The notes: a model not told the origin generated them from the sequence alone. A stretch of 64,000 nucleotides of DNA from Streptomyces lavendulae subsp. lavendulae (GCF_002803845.1 NZ_CP024985.1:2418001-2482000); one strand, 5' to 3'. Positions 16,435 through 28,437 are shown, counted from the stretch's first letter. Translations and numbers: made by a program.

Positions 16435-17123
16435 GACCCGGAGCCTGTCAGCGCCCCCGTCGCGGGTCAACCCCCGCCCCGCACCCGCCCCCAGACCCCC
16501 CGCACGGGCACTGACCTGCACGTTCCTCACCACCCGGCGGCCGAAAACCGTGGCCGGATTTCACGGCCCCGCAATGCCGCCGCCACGCACCACGCGCTCC
16601 GGGCCGGCCGCAAGGCTTGGGGCGACCATCGGCACCAGCGCGCCCTGGAGCAGGGGGCCCACCGGGGGCGAGGGCACCGGACGACGCGTCCGGACCGCAC
16701 TGCCGGGCAATCCGACTGCCCCCGCCCTCCCGGCTCACACCCGCCCCACGCCACCCACCCCCGGGGCCCCGGGGGAACCAGGGCCGGGGCCCGGAGCCAG
16801 GGGAGACGGAGAGCGGGGCGGGGAATCGGGGACCGGGGAATCGGGGGCGGAGAGCCGGACCTCCGGGACGGACAGCGCGGGCGGCCGAGGGCGGCGAGCC
16901 CGGGCGGGCCGGGGAACCCAGGGGGCCGGGAAACCGGGAGCCCGGAGGCACCGGGAAACCGTGGGACGGGGGCCGGGGCCGGGGCCGGGGGGGGGGACGG
17001 AGAGCCGGGGGCCCGGGGCCTCGGGCCCTGGGCCCGGAGGACCGCGCCCCGGGCCCGGTGCCGTGCCGAGTCGGGCGGCGCCCGTGGCCCCGGTTGCCCC
17101 GCAGGGTCCGGCATGATCGGGGG
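16435..17123. other. Very GC-rich non-coding stretch with G-runs before the ROK gene
   Basis: About 690 bp with no ORF that I can support. The part from about 16760 to 17060 is almost pure G/C, with repeated GGGGCCG units and a run of more than ten consecutive G around 16987-16998, which could form G-quadruplexes. It should hold the divergent promoters of the leader ORF and the ROK regulator, but no clear -10/-35 pair is visible for the latter. Confidence 0.5.
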
Positions 17124-18344
17124 ATGATGCGAATGGCCGGGGACCGGCGGGGGGTCGCCAATGCCGCCTCCGTGTTGCGGACGGTGCTCGACCACGGGCC
17201 CGTGGCCCGCAGCGGGATCTCCCCGCTGTGCGGGCTGAGCCCCGCCGCGGTGTCGCGGCAGACCACCGGCCTGCTCCGGGCCGGGCTGCTGCGCGAGCTG
17301 CCCGACCCCGCCGGCCGGGCCGGCTCCGGACGGCCCCGGATCCCGCTGGACCTGCACACCGGGGCGGTCGGCGGACCGGTGGCGGCCGGGCTGCACATCG
17401 GGGTGCCCGCCTCCACCTTCAGCCTCGTCGACCTGCGCGGGCAGGTCCTGGCCCGCCGCGCCTTCCCGCACCGGGACCCCCGCGACCCGGACCTCTCCGG
17501 CCTCATCGCGGCGGAACTGGGCCGCTTCCTGCGGGAGTACGTCACCGGCAGCCGCCCCCTGCTCGGCGTCGGCGCCGCGCTCGGCGGCTGGGTCCGGCCC
17601 GACGCGGGGACCGTCGTACGCCATCCGGCGCTCGGGTGGCGGCAGCGGCCGCTGGCCACCGAGCTGTCGCGGGCCCTGGGCCTGCCCGTGCACGTGGACA
17701 ACCACGCCCGTGCCGTCGCCGGGGCCGAGATCCTCTTCGGGCATCCGGCGGCCCGCCGGAGCCTGGTGCACCTGTTCATCGGCAACGTGGTCGACGCCGC
17801 GTTCGGCATCGAGGGCACCGTCCACCAGGGTCCCGGCTCCGCCGCGGGCGACGTGGCGCACCTGCCGGTGCCCGGGTCGGGGGCCGTCTGCGCGTGCGGA
17901 CGTACGGGCTGCCTCCAGGCGGCCGCCTCCGACACCGCGCTCGGCGCCGAGGCCGTGCGGCGCGGGATCGTGCCCGACCCGTCCGTCCCCCTCCTCGTCG
18001 ACGCCGCCGCGGCCGGCGACCCGCGGGCGGACCGGCTGCTGCGCGAGCGGGCCCGGGACGTCGGACGGGCCGCGGCGTTGCTGCTCGACGTGTTCAACCC
18101 GGCCGTCATGGTGGTCACCGAACTGTCCGGCGTACTGCACGAGGGTTATCTGGACGAGATCCGCGCCGCCGCCGTCGAGCGCTCGCACGTGTGCGACGAT
18201 CCCGAACGGATCATCGCCCCGCACGCCGGTCCGGCCGTCCTCCCGCAGGCCGCCGCGACGGTGCTGCTGGACCCGCTGTTCCGGGACCCGGCCGGGCTGA
18301 CCTGGGAGTGCGAGATCACATCCGGCGGTTATGGTCTCGGTTGA
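17124..18344 (+). CDS. ROK family transcriptional regulator
   Basis: A 406-aa protein. It has an N-terminal winged helix (about residues 12-65: VLRTVLDHGPVARSGISPLCGLSPAAVSRQTTGLL) joined to a ROK kinase-fold domain. Seen in the ROK part are GVGAALGGWV, the VDNHARA motif and the zinc-binding CACGRTGCLQ (CxCGxxGC). It probably senses a small molecule and represses nearby genes; its position opposite the sulfonate operon suggests it controls that operon, which is an inference. ATG 17124, 17127 and 17133 are all possible starts; a GGGGG run directly before favours 17133 or 17124. The gene ends 24 bp before mutA but is probably a separate unit. Confidence 0.85.
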   Translation: MMRMAGDRRGVANAASVLRTVLDHGPVARSGISPLCGLSPAAVSRQTTGLLRAGLLRELPDPAGRAGSGRPRIPLDLHTGAVGGPVAAGLHIGVPASTFSLVDLRGQVLARRAFPHRDPRDPDLSGLIAAELGRFLREYVTGSRPLLGVGAALGGWVRPDAGTVVRHPALGWRQRPLATELSRALGLPVHVDNHARAVAGAEILFGHPAARRSLVHLFIGNVVDAAFGIEGTVHQGPGSAAGDVAHLPVPGSGAVCACGRTGCLQAAASDTALGAEAVRRGIVPDPSVPLLVDAAAAGDPRADRLLRERARDVGRAAALLLDVFNPAVMVVTELSGVLHEGYLDEIRAAAVERSHVCDDPERIIAPHAGPAVLPQAAATVLLDPLFRDPAGLTWECEITSGGYGLG

Positions 18345-18368
18345 GCGGGCCCCCCTAGCATTCGAGCC

Positions 18369-20230
18369 ATGACGGTCCTGCCTGACGACGGGCTCTCCCT
18401 GGCCGCCGAATTTCCTGACGCGACACATGAGCAGTGGCAACGCCTGGTCGAGGGCGTACTGCGCAAGTCGGGCAAGGAAGTATCCGGCGAGGCGGCGGAA
18501 GACGCGCTGTCCACCACACTTGAGGACGGGCTCATCACCCGCCCGCTGTACACGGCACGTCCCGACGGGGACGGCCCCGACACCGGCTTCCCGGGCTTCG
18601 CGCCCTTCGTGCGCGGCGGTACGCCCGCCGGGACGGGGACCTCGGGCTGGGACGTGCGCCAGCGGTTCGCGGGCAGCGACCCGGTACGGATCAACGAGGC
18701 GGCCCTCGCCGACCTGGAAAACGGCACCACCTCCCTCTGGCTGACCGTCGGCCGGGGCGGTCTGCCGGCCGACGGCCTCGCGCGGGCCCTGGAGGGCGTC
18801 TACCTCGACCTCGCCCCCGTGGTCCTGGATTCGGGAGCCGACTACGCCGACGCCGCACGGGCGTTGCTGGCCCTGTACGACGGGCGCGGGGTGGCCCCGA
18901 AGGACGCGCGCGCCTCGCTCGGCATCGACCCGCTGGGGCACGAGGCCCGTACGGGTGAGGCCCTGGACCCGGCGCCCGCCGTCGAACTGGCCCGGGAGAC
19001 GGCCGCCTCCTGGCCCGGCGTGCGCGCGCTGACCGTGGACGCCCTGCCGTACCACGAGGCGGGCGGCTCCGCCGCCGAGGAGCTGGGACTGTCCCTGGCC
19101 ACCGGGGTGGCGTACCTGCGGACCCTCACGGACGCCGGTCTCGGCATCGAAGCCGCCCTCGGACAGCTGGAGTTCCGCTACGCCGCGACCGCCGACCAGT
19201 TCCTGACCATCGCCAAGCTGCGCGCCGCCCGGCGCCTGTGGGCCCGGATCGCCGAGGCCTGCGGGGCCGCGGAGGCGGGCGCCCAGCGGCAGCACGCCGT
19301 CACCTCGCCGGTGATGATGACCCGGCGCGACCCTTGGGTGAACATGCTGCGCACCACGGTCGCCTGCATGGCGGCGGGCGTGGGCGGCGCGGACTCCGTC
19401 ACCGTGCTCCCCTTCGACAGCGAGCTGGGCCTGCCGGACGCCTTCGCGCGCCGGATCGCCCGCAACACCTCCACCGTGCTGCTGGAGGAGTCGCACCTGG
19501 CCCGGGTCATCGACCCGGCCGGCGGCTCGTACTACGTCGAACGGCTCACGGACGAACTGGCCGAAGCCGCCTGGGAGTTCTTCCGGACCGTGGAGCGGGC
19601 CGGCGGGCAGGGCGCAGCACTGCGCTCGGGGCTGGTCGCGGAGCGGCTCGCCGCCACCTGGGCCGCCCGGTCGAAGAAGCTGGCCACGCGCCGCGAACCG
19701 ATCACCGGCGTCAGCGAGTTCCCGCTGCTGTCGGAGAAGCCGGTGGTCCGCGAGGCCGCGCCCGCGCACCCGGCCGGCGGGCTCCCCCGCGTCCGGCGCG
19801 ACGAGGCCTACGAGGCTCTGCGCGCCCGCAGCGACGCGCACCTGGCCGCCACCGGCGCCCGGCCGCGGATCTTCCTCGCGGCGCTGGGTCCGGCGGCCGC
19901 GCACACCGCCCGTGCCACCTTCGCCTCGAACCTGTTCCAGGCGGGCGGGATCGAGCCGGTCCACGACCCGGTGTCGGTGGACCCGGAGACGGCCGCCGCG
20001 GCCTACGCGGCGAGCGGTGCCGACGGCATGGCGGTGCTGTGTTCCAGCGACGCCCTGTACGAGGAGCAGGCCGAGGCCGTGGCCGCCGCCCTGCGCGCGG
20101 CGGGCGCGGGCACCGTGTTCCTCGCGGGCCGGCCCGGCACCGCCGGGCAGGCCGTGGACGAGTACGTCTTCGCCGGCTGCGACGCGGTCGCCGTGCTGTC
20201 CTCCGTACTCGACCGGATGGGAGTAGCGCA

Positions 20231-20234
<4 letters not shown>
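18369..20234 (+). CDS. mutA: Methylmalonyl-CoA mutase small subunit
   Basis: A 621-aa small (beta) subunit, non-catalytic partner of MutB in the B12-dependent isomerisation of succinyl-CoA and methylmalonyl-CoA. It keeps the TIM-barrel ([53 protein letters not shown]) and a C-terminal flavodoxin-like domain that lacks the DxHxxG cobalamin motif, as expected for this subunit. Length fits the family. It ends with a GTGA overlap with mutB, so the heterodimer is co-translated. In Streptomyces the enzyme feeds methylmalonyl-CoA for polyketides or clears propionate. Confidence 0.95.
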
Positions 20235-22417
<2,183 letters not shown>

Positions 22418-22426
22418 GCGCCGCGC

Positions 22427-23413
22427 ATGCCCCCGAAGATCGACATCGACGTGTACGTGAAGGGCGTGCTCGACGGGAAGCGTGCGCACATCGCGCGGGC
22501 GATCACCCTCGTCGAGTCCACCCGGCCGGACCACCGCGCCCTGGCGCAGGCCCTGTTGACGCGGCTGCTGCCGCATGCGGGAAGTGCGCGGCGGATCGGC
22601 ATCAGCGGGGTGCCGGGGGTGGGCAAGTCCACCTTCATCGACGCGTTCGGCACGATGCTGACCGGGCTGGGCCACCGGGTGGCGGTGCTGGCCGTGGACC
22701 CGTCCTCCACCCGGACGGGCGGGTCCATCCTGGGCGACAAGACGCGGATGGAGCGGCTCGCCGTCGATCCGGCGGCGTTCGTCCGGCCGTCCCCGTCCGC
22801 GGGGACGCTGGGCGGGGTCGCCAGGGCGACCCGCGAGTCGATGATCGTCATGGAGGCGGCCGGGTACGACGTGGTCCTCGTCGAGACGGTGGGCGTGGGC
22901 CAGTCGGAGACCACGGTCGCCGGGATGGTGGACTCGTTCCTGCTGCTGTCGCTGGCGCGTACGGGCGACCAGTTGCAGGGCATCAAGAAGGGCGTCCTGG
23001 AGCTGGCGGACGTGCTGGCGGTGAACAAGGCGGACGGTCCGCACGAGCGCGACGCGAAGGCGGCGGCCCGGGAACTGTCGGGCGCGCTGCGGCTGATGCA
23101 CCCGGTGGACGCCGCCTGGACCCCGCCGGTGCTGACGTGCAGCGCGCGGGAGTCGGCGGGGCTCGACGAGGTCTGGAACCGGCTCGAACAGCACCGGATG
23201 CTGCTGGAGGCGGGCGGCCGGCTGGCGGCCAAGCGGGCGGCTCAGCAGGTGGAGTGGACCTGGTCGATGGTCCGCGACGAACTGCTGGAGCGGCTGCGGG
23301 CCGATCCGGCGGTACGGGAGCTGGCTCCGGAGCTGGAGGCGGGGGTGCGGGCGGGTACCGTCACCGCCACCTCGGCGGCGGACCGGATCCTGTCGGCGTT
23401 CGGCCGGAACTGA
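22427..23413 (+). CDS. meaB: Methylmalonyl-CoA mutase-associated GTPase MeaB
   Basis: A 328-aa G3E-class GTPase that protects and reloads methylmalonyl-CoA mutase with intact adenosylcobalamin. It has Walker A GVPGVGKST (near residue 65), DPSSTRTGGSILGDKTRM, ETVGVGQSE (switch region) and NKADG (G4 guanine specificity). The C-terminal dimerisation helices are present. It starts 10 bp after mutB, completing the mutA-mutB-meaB operon. Confidence 0.96.
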   Translation: MPPKIDIDVYVKGVLDGKRAHIARAITLVESTRPDHRALAQALLTRLLPHAGSARRIGISGVPGVGKSTFIDAFGTMLTGLGHRVAVLAVDPSSTRTGGSILGDKTRMERLAVDPAAFVRPSPSAGTLGGVARATRESMIVMEAAGYDVVLVETVGVGQSETTVAGMVDSFLLLSLARTGDQLQGIKKGVLELADVLAVNKADGPHERDAKAAARELSGALRLMHPVDAAWTPPVLTCSARESAGLDEVWNRLEQHRMLLEAGGRLAAKRAAQQVEWTWSMVRDELLERLRADPAVRELAPELEAGVRAGTVTATSAADRILSAFGRN

Positions 23414-23431
23414 CGGACGGGCTGTCGGAGT

Positions 23432-23521
23432 GACCCGACGGCCGGGCGCGCGTCCGGCCGTCGGGTCGGGTCCGGCGCGGGGCGCGTCCGGGCCGTCGGG
23501 TCCCGTCCCGGCCGTCGGGTC
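23432..23521. terminator. Hairpin with three copies of its right arm
   Basis: A 13-bp perfect stem (23432-23444 with 23455-23467) follows meaB. The right-arm sequence GGCCGTCGGGTC then recurs at 23491-23502 and 23510-23521, so the single left arm could pair with any of three copies. It lies in the gap before the convergent asparaginase gene and is probably a bidirectional terminator. Confidence 0.6.
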
Positions 23522-23578
23522 CGGCGCGGGAGCGGGGGTCGTGCCTCCGCTCCCCCGCACCCCGTGCTTCCTGCGCGG

Positions 23579-24580
23579 TTACGCGTCGATGAGGACCGAG
23601 CCCGCCGCGCCCAGCACCTCGTGCAGGACGCGGGCCCGCTCGGCCGGCTCCGGGGAGGCCAGCAGCGCGGAGAGGACGGCGATCCGGGCCTGGCCGGCCC
23701 GCAGGGTGCCGGTCGGGACGGCCCCGGCGGCGACGAGGTCGACCGCGCCGCCGTGGGTGTAGATCTCGGTGACGGGACCGGCCGCGACCCGTGTGGTCAG
23801 CGCGACCAGGACCCCGCGGGCGACGGCGGCGGCCACCGCGTCCACGATCTCCGGGGTGGCGTTGCCCGCGCCGGTGCCCACCAGGACGATGCCCTTGGCG
23901 CCCGCCTCGACGGCGGCGTTCAGCAGCACCGGGTCGCCGTCGGCGTGGTGCATCACCATGTCCACGCGCGGCGGCAGCTCCGGCATCGCGGGCAGCGGCA
24001 GCGGGGCCGGCCGCTGCGGGCCGCGCAGTACGGCGACCTTTCCGAAGCCGACCTTGCCGAGGAGCTCCTTGGAGGGGTCGGCGAACGCGTCCAGGGCCAC
24101 GGCCTGGGTCTTCACGGTGCCCCGGGCGGCGTGCACCCGGCCGGCGAAGGTGATCAGGACGCCGAGTCCGCGCGTGGTGGCGGCGGTGAGCAGGGCGTCG
24201 TAGAGGTTGCCGGGACCGTCGCCCTCGGCGGATCCCATGGGCAGCTGCGAGCCGGTGAACACGACGCTCCGCGCGTCGTGGTGGTGCAGGTCGACGAGGA
24301 AGGCCGACTCCTCCAGGGTGTCGGTGCCGTGCGTGACGACGATGCCGTCGACGCCGGGGTCGGCGAGCACCTCGTGGACGGTGCGCAGGAGGGTCAGCTG
24401 GTGGGCGGTGGTGAGCCGGGGGCTGTTCACGCTGAACAGGTCCACGACCTCGACGCTGACGCCCTCGGGCAGCGGGGCGGTGGCCATCACCTCGCGCCCG
24501 TCCGCCTCGGCGGCGAAGCCGGAGCCCATCCACCGGCTGGCTATCGTCCCGCCGGTGCTGATGACGACGATGCGTCCCAT
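23579..24580 (-). CDS. ansA: L-asparaginase
   Basis: A 333-aa asparaginase hydrolysing Asn to Asp and ammonia. Both active-site motifs are present: VISTGGTIAS at the N-terminus (catalytic Thr) and VVTHGTDTLEES (near residue 85). Later GIVLVGTGAGNATPEI is typical. No signal peptide, so it is cytoplasmic. ATG 24580 is chosen because the family begins at this motif and GGAAGG lies upstream; the longer open frame would run through the operator dyad. It is divergent from an Lrp/AsnC gene, its likely regulator. Confidence 0.92.
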   Translation of the reverse strand: MGRIVVISTGGTIASRWMGSGFAAEADGREVMATAPLPEGVSVEVVDLFSVNSPRLTTAHQLTLLRTVHEVLADPGVDGIVVTHGTDTLEESAFLVDLHHHDARSVVFTGSQLPMGSAEGDGPGNLYDALLTAATTRGLGVLITFAGRVHAARGTVKTQAVALDAFADPSKELLGKVGFGKVAVLRGPQRPAPLPLPAMPELPPRVDMVMHHADGDPVLLNAAVEAGAKGIVLVGTGAGNATPEIVDAVAAAVARGVLVALTTRVAAGPVTEIYTHGGAVDLVAAGAVPTGTLRAGQARIAVLSALLASPEPAERARVLHEVLGAAGSVLIDA

Positions 24581-24597
24581 GCCTGGCCACCTTCCCT

Positions 24598-24708
24598 CGC
24601 GTAGATCTCGTACAGATTTCCTATACCCGGCAATGATAGTGAGATCTACGCGCAATGCGATTGCGCGTTCGAGCGCTGCCGTAATAAACCGTGGGCGATA
24701 ATTGCGCC
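24598..24708. promoter_or_regulatory. Operator region between asparaginase and Lrp genes
   Basis: A perfect 12-bp inverted repeat (CGCGTAGATCTC, 24598-24609, with its complement at 24641-24652) is separated by 31 bp. Each arm contains AGATCT. It overlaps a second dyad GCGCAAT-GCG-ATTGCGC (24650-24666), and a further ATTGCGCC sits at 24701-24708, just before the Lrp start. Repeated, helically spaced sites suit an Lrp/AsnC octamer that wraps DNA. Confidence 0.65.
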
Positions 24709-25188
24709 ATGGATGCGATCGATCACGAAATCTTGCGCGAGCTTCAGCACGACGGCCGCCTCAGCAACCAGGAACTGGCCCAGCGGGTCGGCCTGACACC
24801 CTCCCCGTGCATGCGCCGGGTGCGCCAGCTGGAGCAGGACGGCGTGATCCAGGGCTACCGGGCCGTGATCGACCCGGAGGCCGTCGGGCGCGGGTTCGAG
24901 GTGCTGGTGTCGGTCGAGGTCAAGCGGGACCGGGAGGCCGTCGAGGCCTTCGAGGCGGCGCTCCAGGACATTCCCGACGTGATCGAGGCCTACCGCCTCT
25001 TCGGCAGTCCGGGCTGCCTGCTGCGCATCGCCGTCGCGGACCTGCGCGCGTACGAACGCCTGTGGATCGAGCGGCTGACGGCACTCTCCGGGGTCACCGA
25101 GGTCAACTCCCAGATCATCATGAAGCGCATCAAGGAACCGACCGGGCTGCCCGTCGGCACCCGGGGCGCCGAAAGTTACCGCCAGTAG
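24709..25188 (+). CDS. Lrp/AsnC family transcriptional regulator
   Basis: A 159-aa feast/famine regulator. The N-terminal helix-turn-helix is HDGRLSNQELAQRVGLTPSPCMRRVRQLEQDGVI (residues 13-45), and the C-terminal RAM effector domain follows (VLVSVEVKRDREAVEAFEAALQDIPDVIEAYRLFGSPGCLLRIAV). The start at 24709 is MDAIDHEIL, the usual AsnC N-terminus; six extra codons upstream are open but unlikely. It faces asparaginase across a repeat-rich operator and probably regulates it in response to an amino acid, perhaps Asn. It is also the last gene before the NRPS cluster regulators. Confidence 0.92.
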   Translation: MDAIDHEILRELQHDGRLSNQELAQRVGLTPSPCMRRVRQLEQDGVIQGYRAVIDPEAVGRGFEVLVSVEVKRDREAVEAFEAALQDIPDVIEAYRLFGSPGCLLRIAVADLRAYERLWIERLTALSGVTEVNSQIIMKRIKEPTGLPVGTRGAESYRQ

Positions 25189-25317
25189 GTTGCTCGTCCG
25201 GAGTTCTGGATCAACCCACTCTTCCTAGGTGACGATACGGGTTGGACTACTCACCGGTAGATGGTGACACTTCAAACGATCATTAGCGTTGCTGGCACTG
25301 ACGGGGGATCTACCAGC

Positions 25318-28300
25318 GTGCGACGATATGCGTTCAACCTATTGGGCCCACTCGCGGTCAGGGCCGAAGAAGAGAAGATCAACGTCGGGGGACCGCGGCA
25401 GAGGACCATCCTGGCCATGCTCCTCCTGTCACCGAACCGGGCGGTTTCGGTCGACTCGCTCATCGAGGCGGTGTGGCCCGGCGGCCCGCCCGCGACGGCC
25501 CGCAACCAGATCGCGATCTGCGTCGCGGGGCTGCGGAAGGCCCTGGGCGAGAAGACCGGCAACGGAGAGCTGATCACCACCTCGCACCCGGGATACGTCC
25601 TCAACAGCGCCGAACACCACATCGACACGATCGAGTTCGACACACGCGTGCGCGAGGCTCGGAACCTGGCCCGCTCGGGCCAGACCGCCGCAGCCTGCGG
25701 ACTGATCACCGAAGCGCTCGCGCTGTGGCGCGGGCCCGCCCTGGACGGACTCTCCGGCGACCGCATCGAGGCCGAGGCCGCCCAGCTGGAGTCCGTACGG
25801 CTGAGCCTGCGCGAGGAATACGCCGACCTGCAACTGAAGCTCGGCCGGCACCACACCGTCATCCCTGCACTGACGACGCTGGTCAAAGAACACCCGCTGC
25901 GGGAACAGGCCCGTGCCCACTTGATCCTCGCGCACTATCGGGCGGGCCGGCGGGCCGACGCGCTGGCCGTCTTCCGCGAGGGCCGCGACCTGATGATCCA
26001 GGAACTCGGCATCGAACCGGGCCCCGCGCTCCAGACCCTGCACAGCCTGGTGCTCAAGGATTCGCCCACCCTCGTGCTGCCCGTGCACAATCCGACGCCC
26101 GCGGCCCACACCCGGGCACCGGCCCAGCTCCCGGTCCAGTCGGCGTCGTTCACCGGACGCGCCACGGCACTGCGTGCGCTCGACGAGATGCTGGACGAGC
26201 GGTTCGGCCACTCCCCGCTGATGGTGGCTGCCATCAGCGGCGTCAGCGGCGTGGGCAAGACGGCCCTCGCGGTGCGCTGGGCGAACCAGGTGGCGGCGCG
26301 CTTCCCGGACGGGCAGCTCTTCACCGACCTGCGCGGGTACCACGAGAAGGAGGAACCGGTCACCGCCAGCGCGGTACTGGACCAGTTCCTGCGCGCCCTC
26401 GGGGTACCGGCGGCGCAGATACCGGCCGACCTCCACGAACGGGCCGGGCTCTACCGCAGCATGCTGGGCGGCACGCGCATGCTGATCGTGCTGGACAACG
26501 TACGGGACGTGGAGCAGATCCGGCTGCTCCTCCCGGGGAGCGGCCGCTGTTGCGTGCTGATCACCAGCCGGGACCCGATGGTGGAGCTGATCGGCGACTT
26601 CGCGCTGCTCCAGGTGCCGCTGCACGTCATGTCGCCCGACGAAGCACACAACCTGCTCGCCGAGATCGCCGGCGCCGCACGCGTCGAGGCGAGTCCCGAT
26701 GCAACCGCCGACCTGGCCGCCCTGTGCGACCGGCTGCCGCTGGCGCTGCGCATCGCCGGCGCGCGGCTCGCCGCCAAGCCCTACTGGACGGTCCGCGATC
26801 TGGCGGCGCGCCTGCGTGACCAGCGCAGGCGGCTCGACGAGCTCAGCCTGGGCGACCTCGGCGTCCGAGCCGGGTTCCGGCTCAGTTACCGCGACCTGTC
26901 CCCCGCGGCCCGAGGGCTCTACCGGCGCATCGGCCTGCTGACCGTTCCCGATTTCGCCGCCTGGACGGCGGCCTCGCTCATGGGCACCGACTGCGCCGAA
27001 GCCGAGGCACTGCTCGAAGAACTGCTCGACGGGCAGCTGCTGTCGGTGTCCTCGGACTCCGGTCCGGCGGTGCGCTACCGCTGCCAGGACCTGCTGCGCG
27101 TGTTCGCCTGGGAGTGCGCGCAGGCAGAGGACGGCGAACATGAACAGGGCGCCGCCCTGGAGCGCGTCTACGCCTCCTACCTGCAGATCGCGGACGCCGC
27201 ACGGCAGCGCCGCTACGGCGGAAGCCACCATCAGGGCTACGGCGTCCCGCTGGCCACGCCCCAGCCCGCCCACCTGGTCGACCACCTGATCGAGGACCCG
27301 ATGGCCTGGTTCGAGTCAGAGCGCACGGCCCTCACGGACATCGTCTCGCAGGCCGCCGCCGCCGGGCGCAGCTCCTACGCCTGGGGGCTGACCGTGAACG
27401 CCACCATGCTGTTCGAGGCGAAGAACTACCTGGAAGACTGGCACACCTGCGCCAAGGCCTCCCTCGCCGCGGCACAGCACACCGGGGACCGGCGCGGCGA
27501 GGCGACGATGCTGCGCTCCCTCGGCACCCGCGCCATCTACCGGCGTTGCTACGAAGAGGCCGAGTCCTGGCTCGGGCCCGCGCTGGAGCTGTTCGAGAAG
27601 GAGGACGACCCCCACGGCCTGGCCGTGGTCCAGCGCAACCTGGCGCTGTGCCGCCGGTTCGTCGGCGACCTGCCCCGGGCCCAGGACCTGACGCGCCGCT
27701 CGCTCGACGCGTTCCGGCTGGCCGGAGACCTGGCCGGGGAATCGCACGCGCTGGGGCTGCTCGCCCAGATCGAACTGGAAAACGGCAGTGTCGAGACCGG
27801 CATCGCGCTGTCCAGGCAGGCCATCGAGAAGAGCCGTCAGGCCGGCAGCCCGCGCGGGGAGGCCCAGAACACCTACCGGCTCGCGGAAGCCATGCTGCGC
27901 CAGGGGGACCACCACAGCGCGGAGCAGGCCTGCCTCACGGTGCTGGAGCTGCTGGACAACGAGGGCGACAGGCTCGGCGAGGGGCACGCGCTGCGGGGCA
28001 TCGGCGAATCGCGGTGGCGGCGGGGTGACGCGGACGGGGCCGTCACAGTGCTCCGCAAGGCGAAGGCTGCGGCGAAGGACGTCAACGACCGGTACCTGCA
28101 CGCCCGGGCGCTGACCGATCTGGGCTGCGCCCAGCTGCTGCTGGGCCTGCCCGAATCACTGGACCGGCTGCGCGAGGCACGGACCGTCTTCACCGAACTC
28201 GGCGCCTCGGTCTGGGAGAAGCGGGCCGCCCGTTTGGTCGAGGCGACGCAGCAGGCCTTCCGGTCCAGCCCTCCCGAGCCGCCCTCGCCCGGGGAGCTGG

Positions 28301-28320
28301 CGCGACTGACGGACTCCTGA
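25318..28320 (+). CDS. SARP-family activator with NB-ARC and TPR domains (AfsR-like)
   Basis: A 1000-aa regulator. Layout: N-terminal OmpR-type winged helix (residues 1-90: YAFNLLGPLAVRAEE ... DSLIEAVWPGGPPATARNQI), bacterial transcriptional activation domain (about 95-250), NB-ARC ATPase (Walker A GVSGVGKTAL near residue 310, then DLRGYHE and VLDNVRD), and a C-terminal TPR superhelix (from about 700, repeats such as LARAQDLTRRSLDAFRLAGDLAGESHALGLLAQ). The GTG at 25318 gives a normal SARP N-terminus and has GGGGGA nine bases upstream; 19 more codons upstream are open (ATG 25261). It probably activates the NRPS cluster. It ends at a strong terminator. Confidence 0.9.
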   Translation: MRRYAFNLLGPLAVRAEEEKINVGGPRQRTILAMLLLSPNRAVSVDSLIEAVWPGGPPATARNQIAICVAGLRKALGEKTGNGELITTSHPGYVLNSAEHHIDTIEFDTRVREARNLARSGQTAAACGLITEALALWRGPALDGLSGDRIEAEAAQLESVRLSLREEYADLQLKLGRHHTVIPALTTLVKEHPLREQARAHLILAHYRAGRRADALAVFREGRDLMIQELGIEPGPALQTLHSLVLKDSPTLVLPVHNPTPAAHTRAPAQLPVQSASFTGRATALRALDEMLDERFGHSPLMVAAISGVSGVGKTALAVRWANQVAARFPDGQLFTDLRGYHEKEEPVTASAVLDQFLRALGVPAAQIPADLHERAGLYRSMLGGTRMLIVLDNVRDVEQIRLLLPGSGRCCVLITSRDPMVELIGDFALLQVPLHVMSPDEAHNLLAEIAGAARVEASPDATADLAALCDRLPLALRIAGARLAAKPYWTVRDLAARLRDQRRRLDELSLGDLGVRAGFRLSYRDLSPAARGLYRRIGLLTVPDFAAWTAASLMGTDCAEAEALLEELLDGQLLSVSSDSGPAVRYRCQDLLRVFAWECAQAEDGEHEQGAALERVYASYLQIADAARQRRYGGSHHQGYGVPLATPQPAHLVDHLIEDPMAWFESERTALTDIVSQAAAAGRSSYAWGLTVNATMLFEAKNYLEDWHTCAKASLAAAQHTGDRRGEATMLRSLGTRAIYRRCYEEAESWLGPALELFEKEDDPHGLAVVQRNLALCRRFVGDLPRAQDLTRRSLDAFRLAGDLAGESHALGLLAQIELENGSVETGIALSRQAIEKSRQAGSPRGEAQNTYRLAEAMLRQGDHHSAEQACLTVLELLDNEGDRLGEGHALRGIGESRWRRGDADGAVTVLRKAKAAAKDVNDRYLHARALTDLGCAQLLLGLPESLDRLREARTVFTELGASVWEKRAARLVEATQQAFRSSPPEPPSPGELARLTDS

Positions 28321-28347
28321 GCAGGCGGCCGCCATCGGCCACAACGG

Positions 28348-28400
28348 GTGAGGGGCCCCGGCCCCCCGGACTCGGTGTCCGGGGGGCCGGGGCCCCTCAC
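28348..28400. terminator. Perfect 24-bp-stem terminator
   Basis: Positions 28348-28371 pair without mismatch with 28377-28400 around a 5-base loop (TCGGT). It lies between the convergent SARP gene and the secreted-peptide gene. There is no T-tract, but the stem is among the most stable in the window and should stop transcription from both sides. Confidence 0.85.
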
Positions 28401-28437
28401 ATCGGGCCGGCGGGCAGGGAACGCCGACCCGGTCCGC

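Noticed and set aside
18345..18368. ROK gene as part of the mutA operon
   Set aside because: The gap is only 24 bp, but function and context tie the ROK gene to the divergent sulfonate genes; co-transcription cannot be excluded.
28348..28400. Large perfect inverted repeat as an insertion-sequence end
   Set aside because: A single hairpin with a 5-base loop between convergent genes, with no transposase nearby; a terminator explains it.
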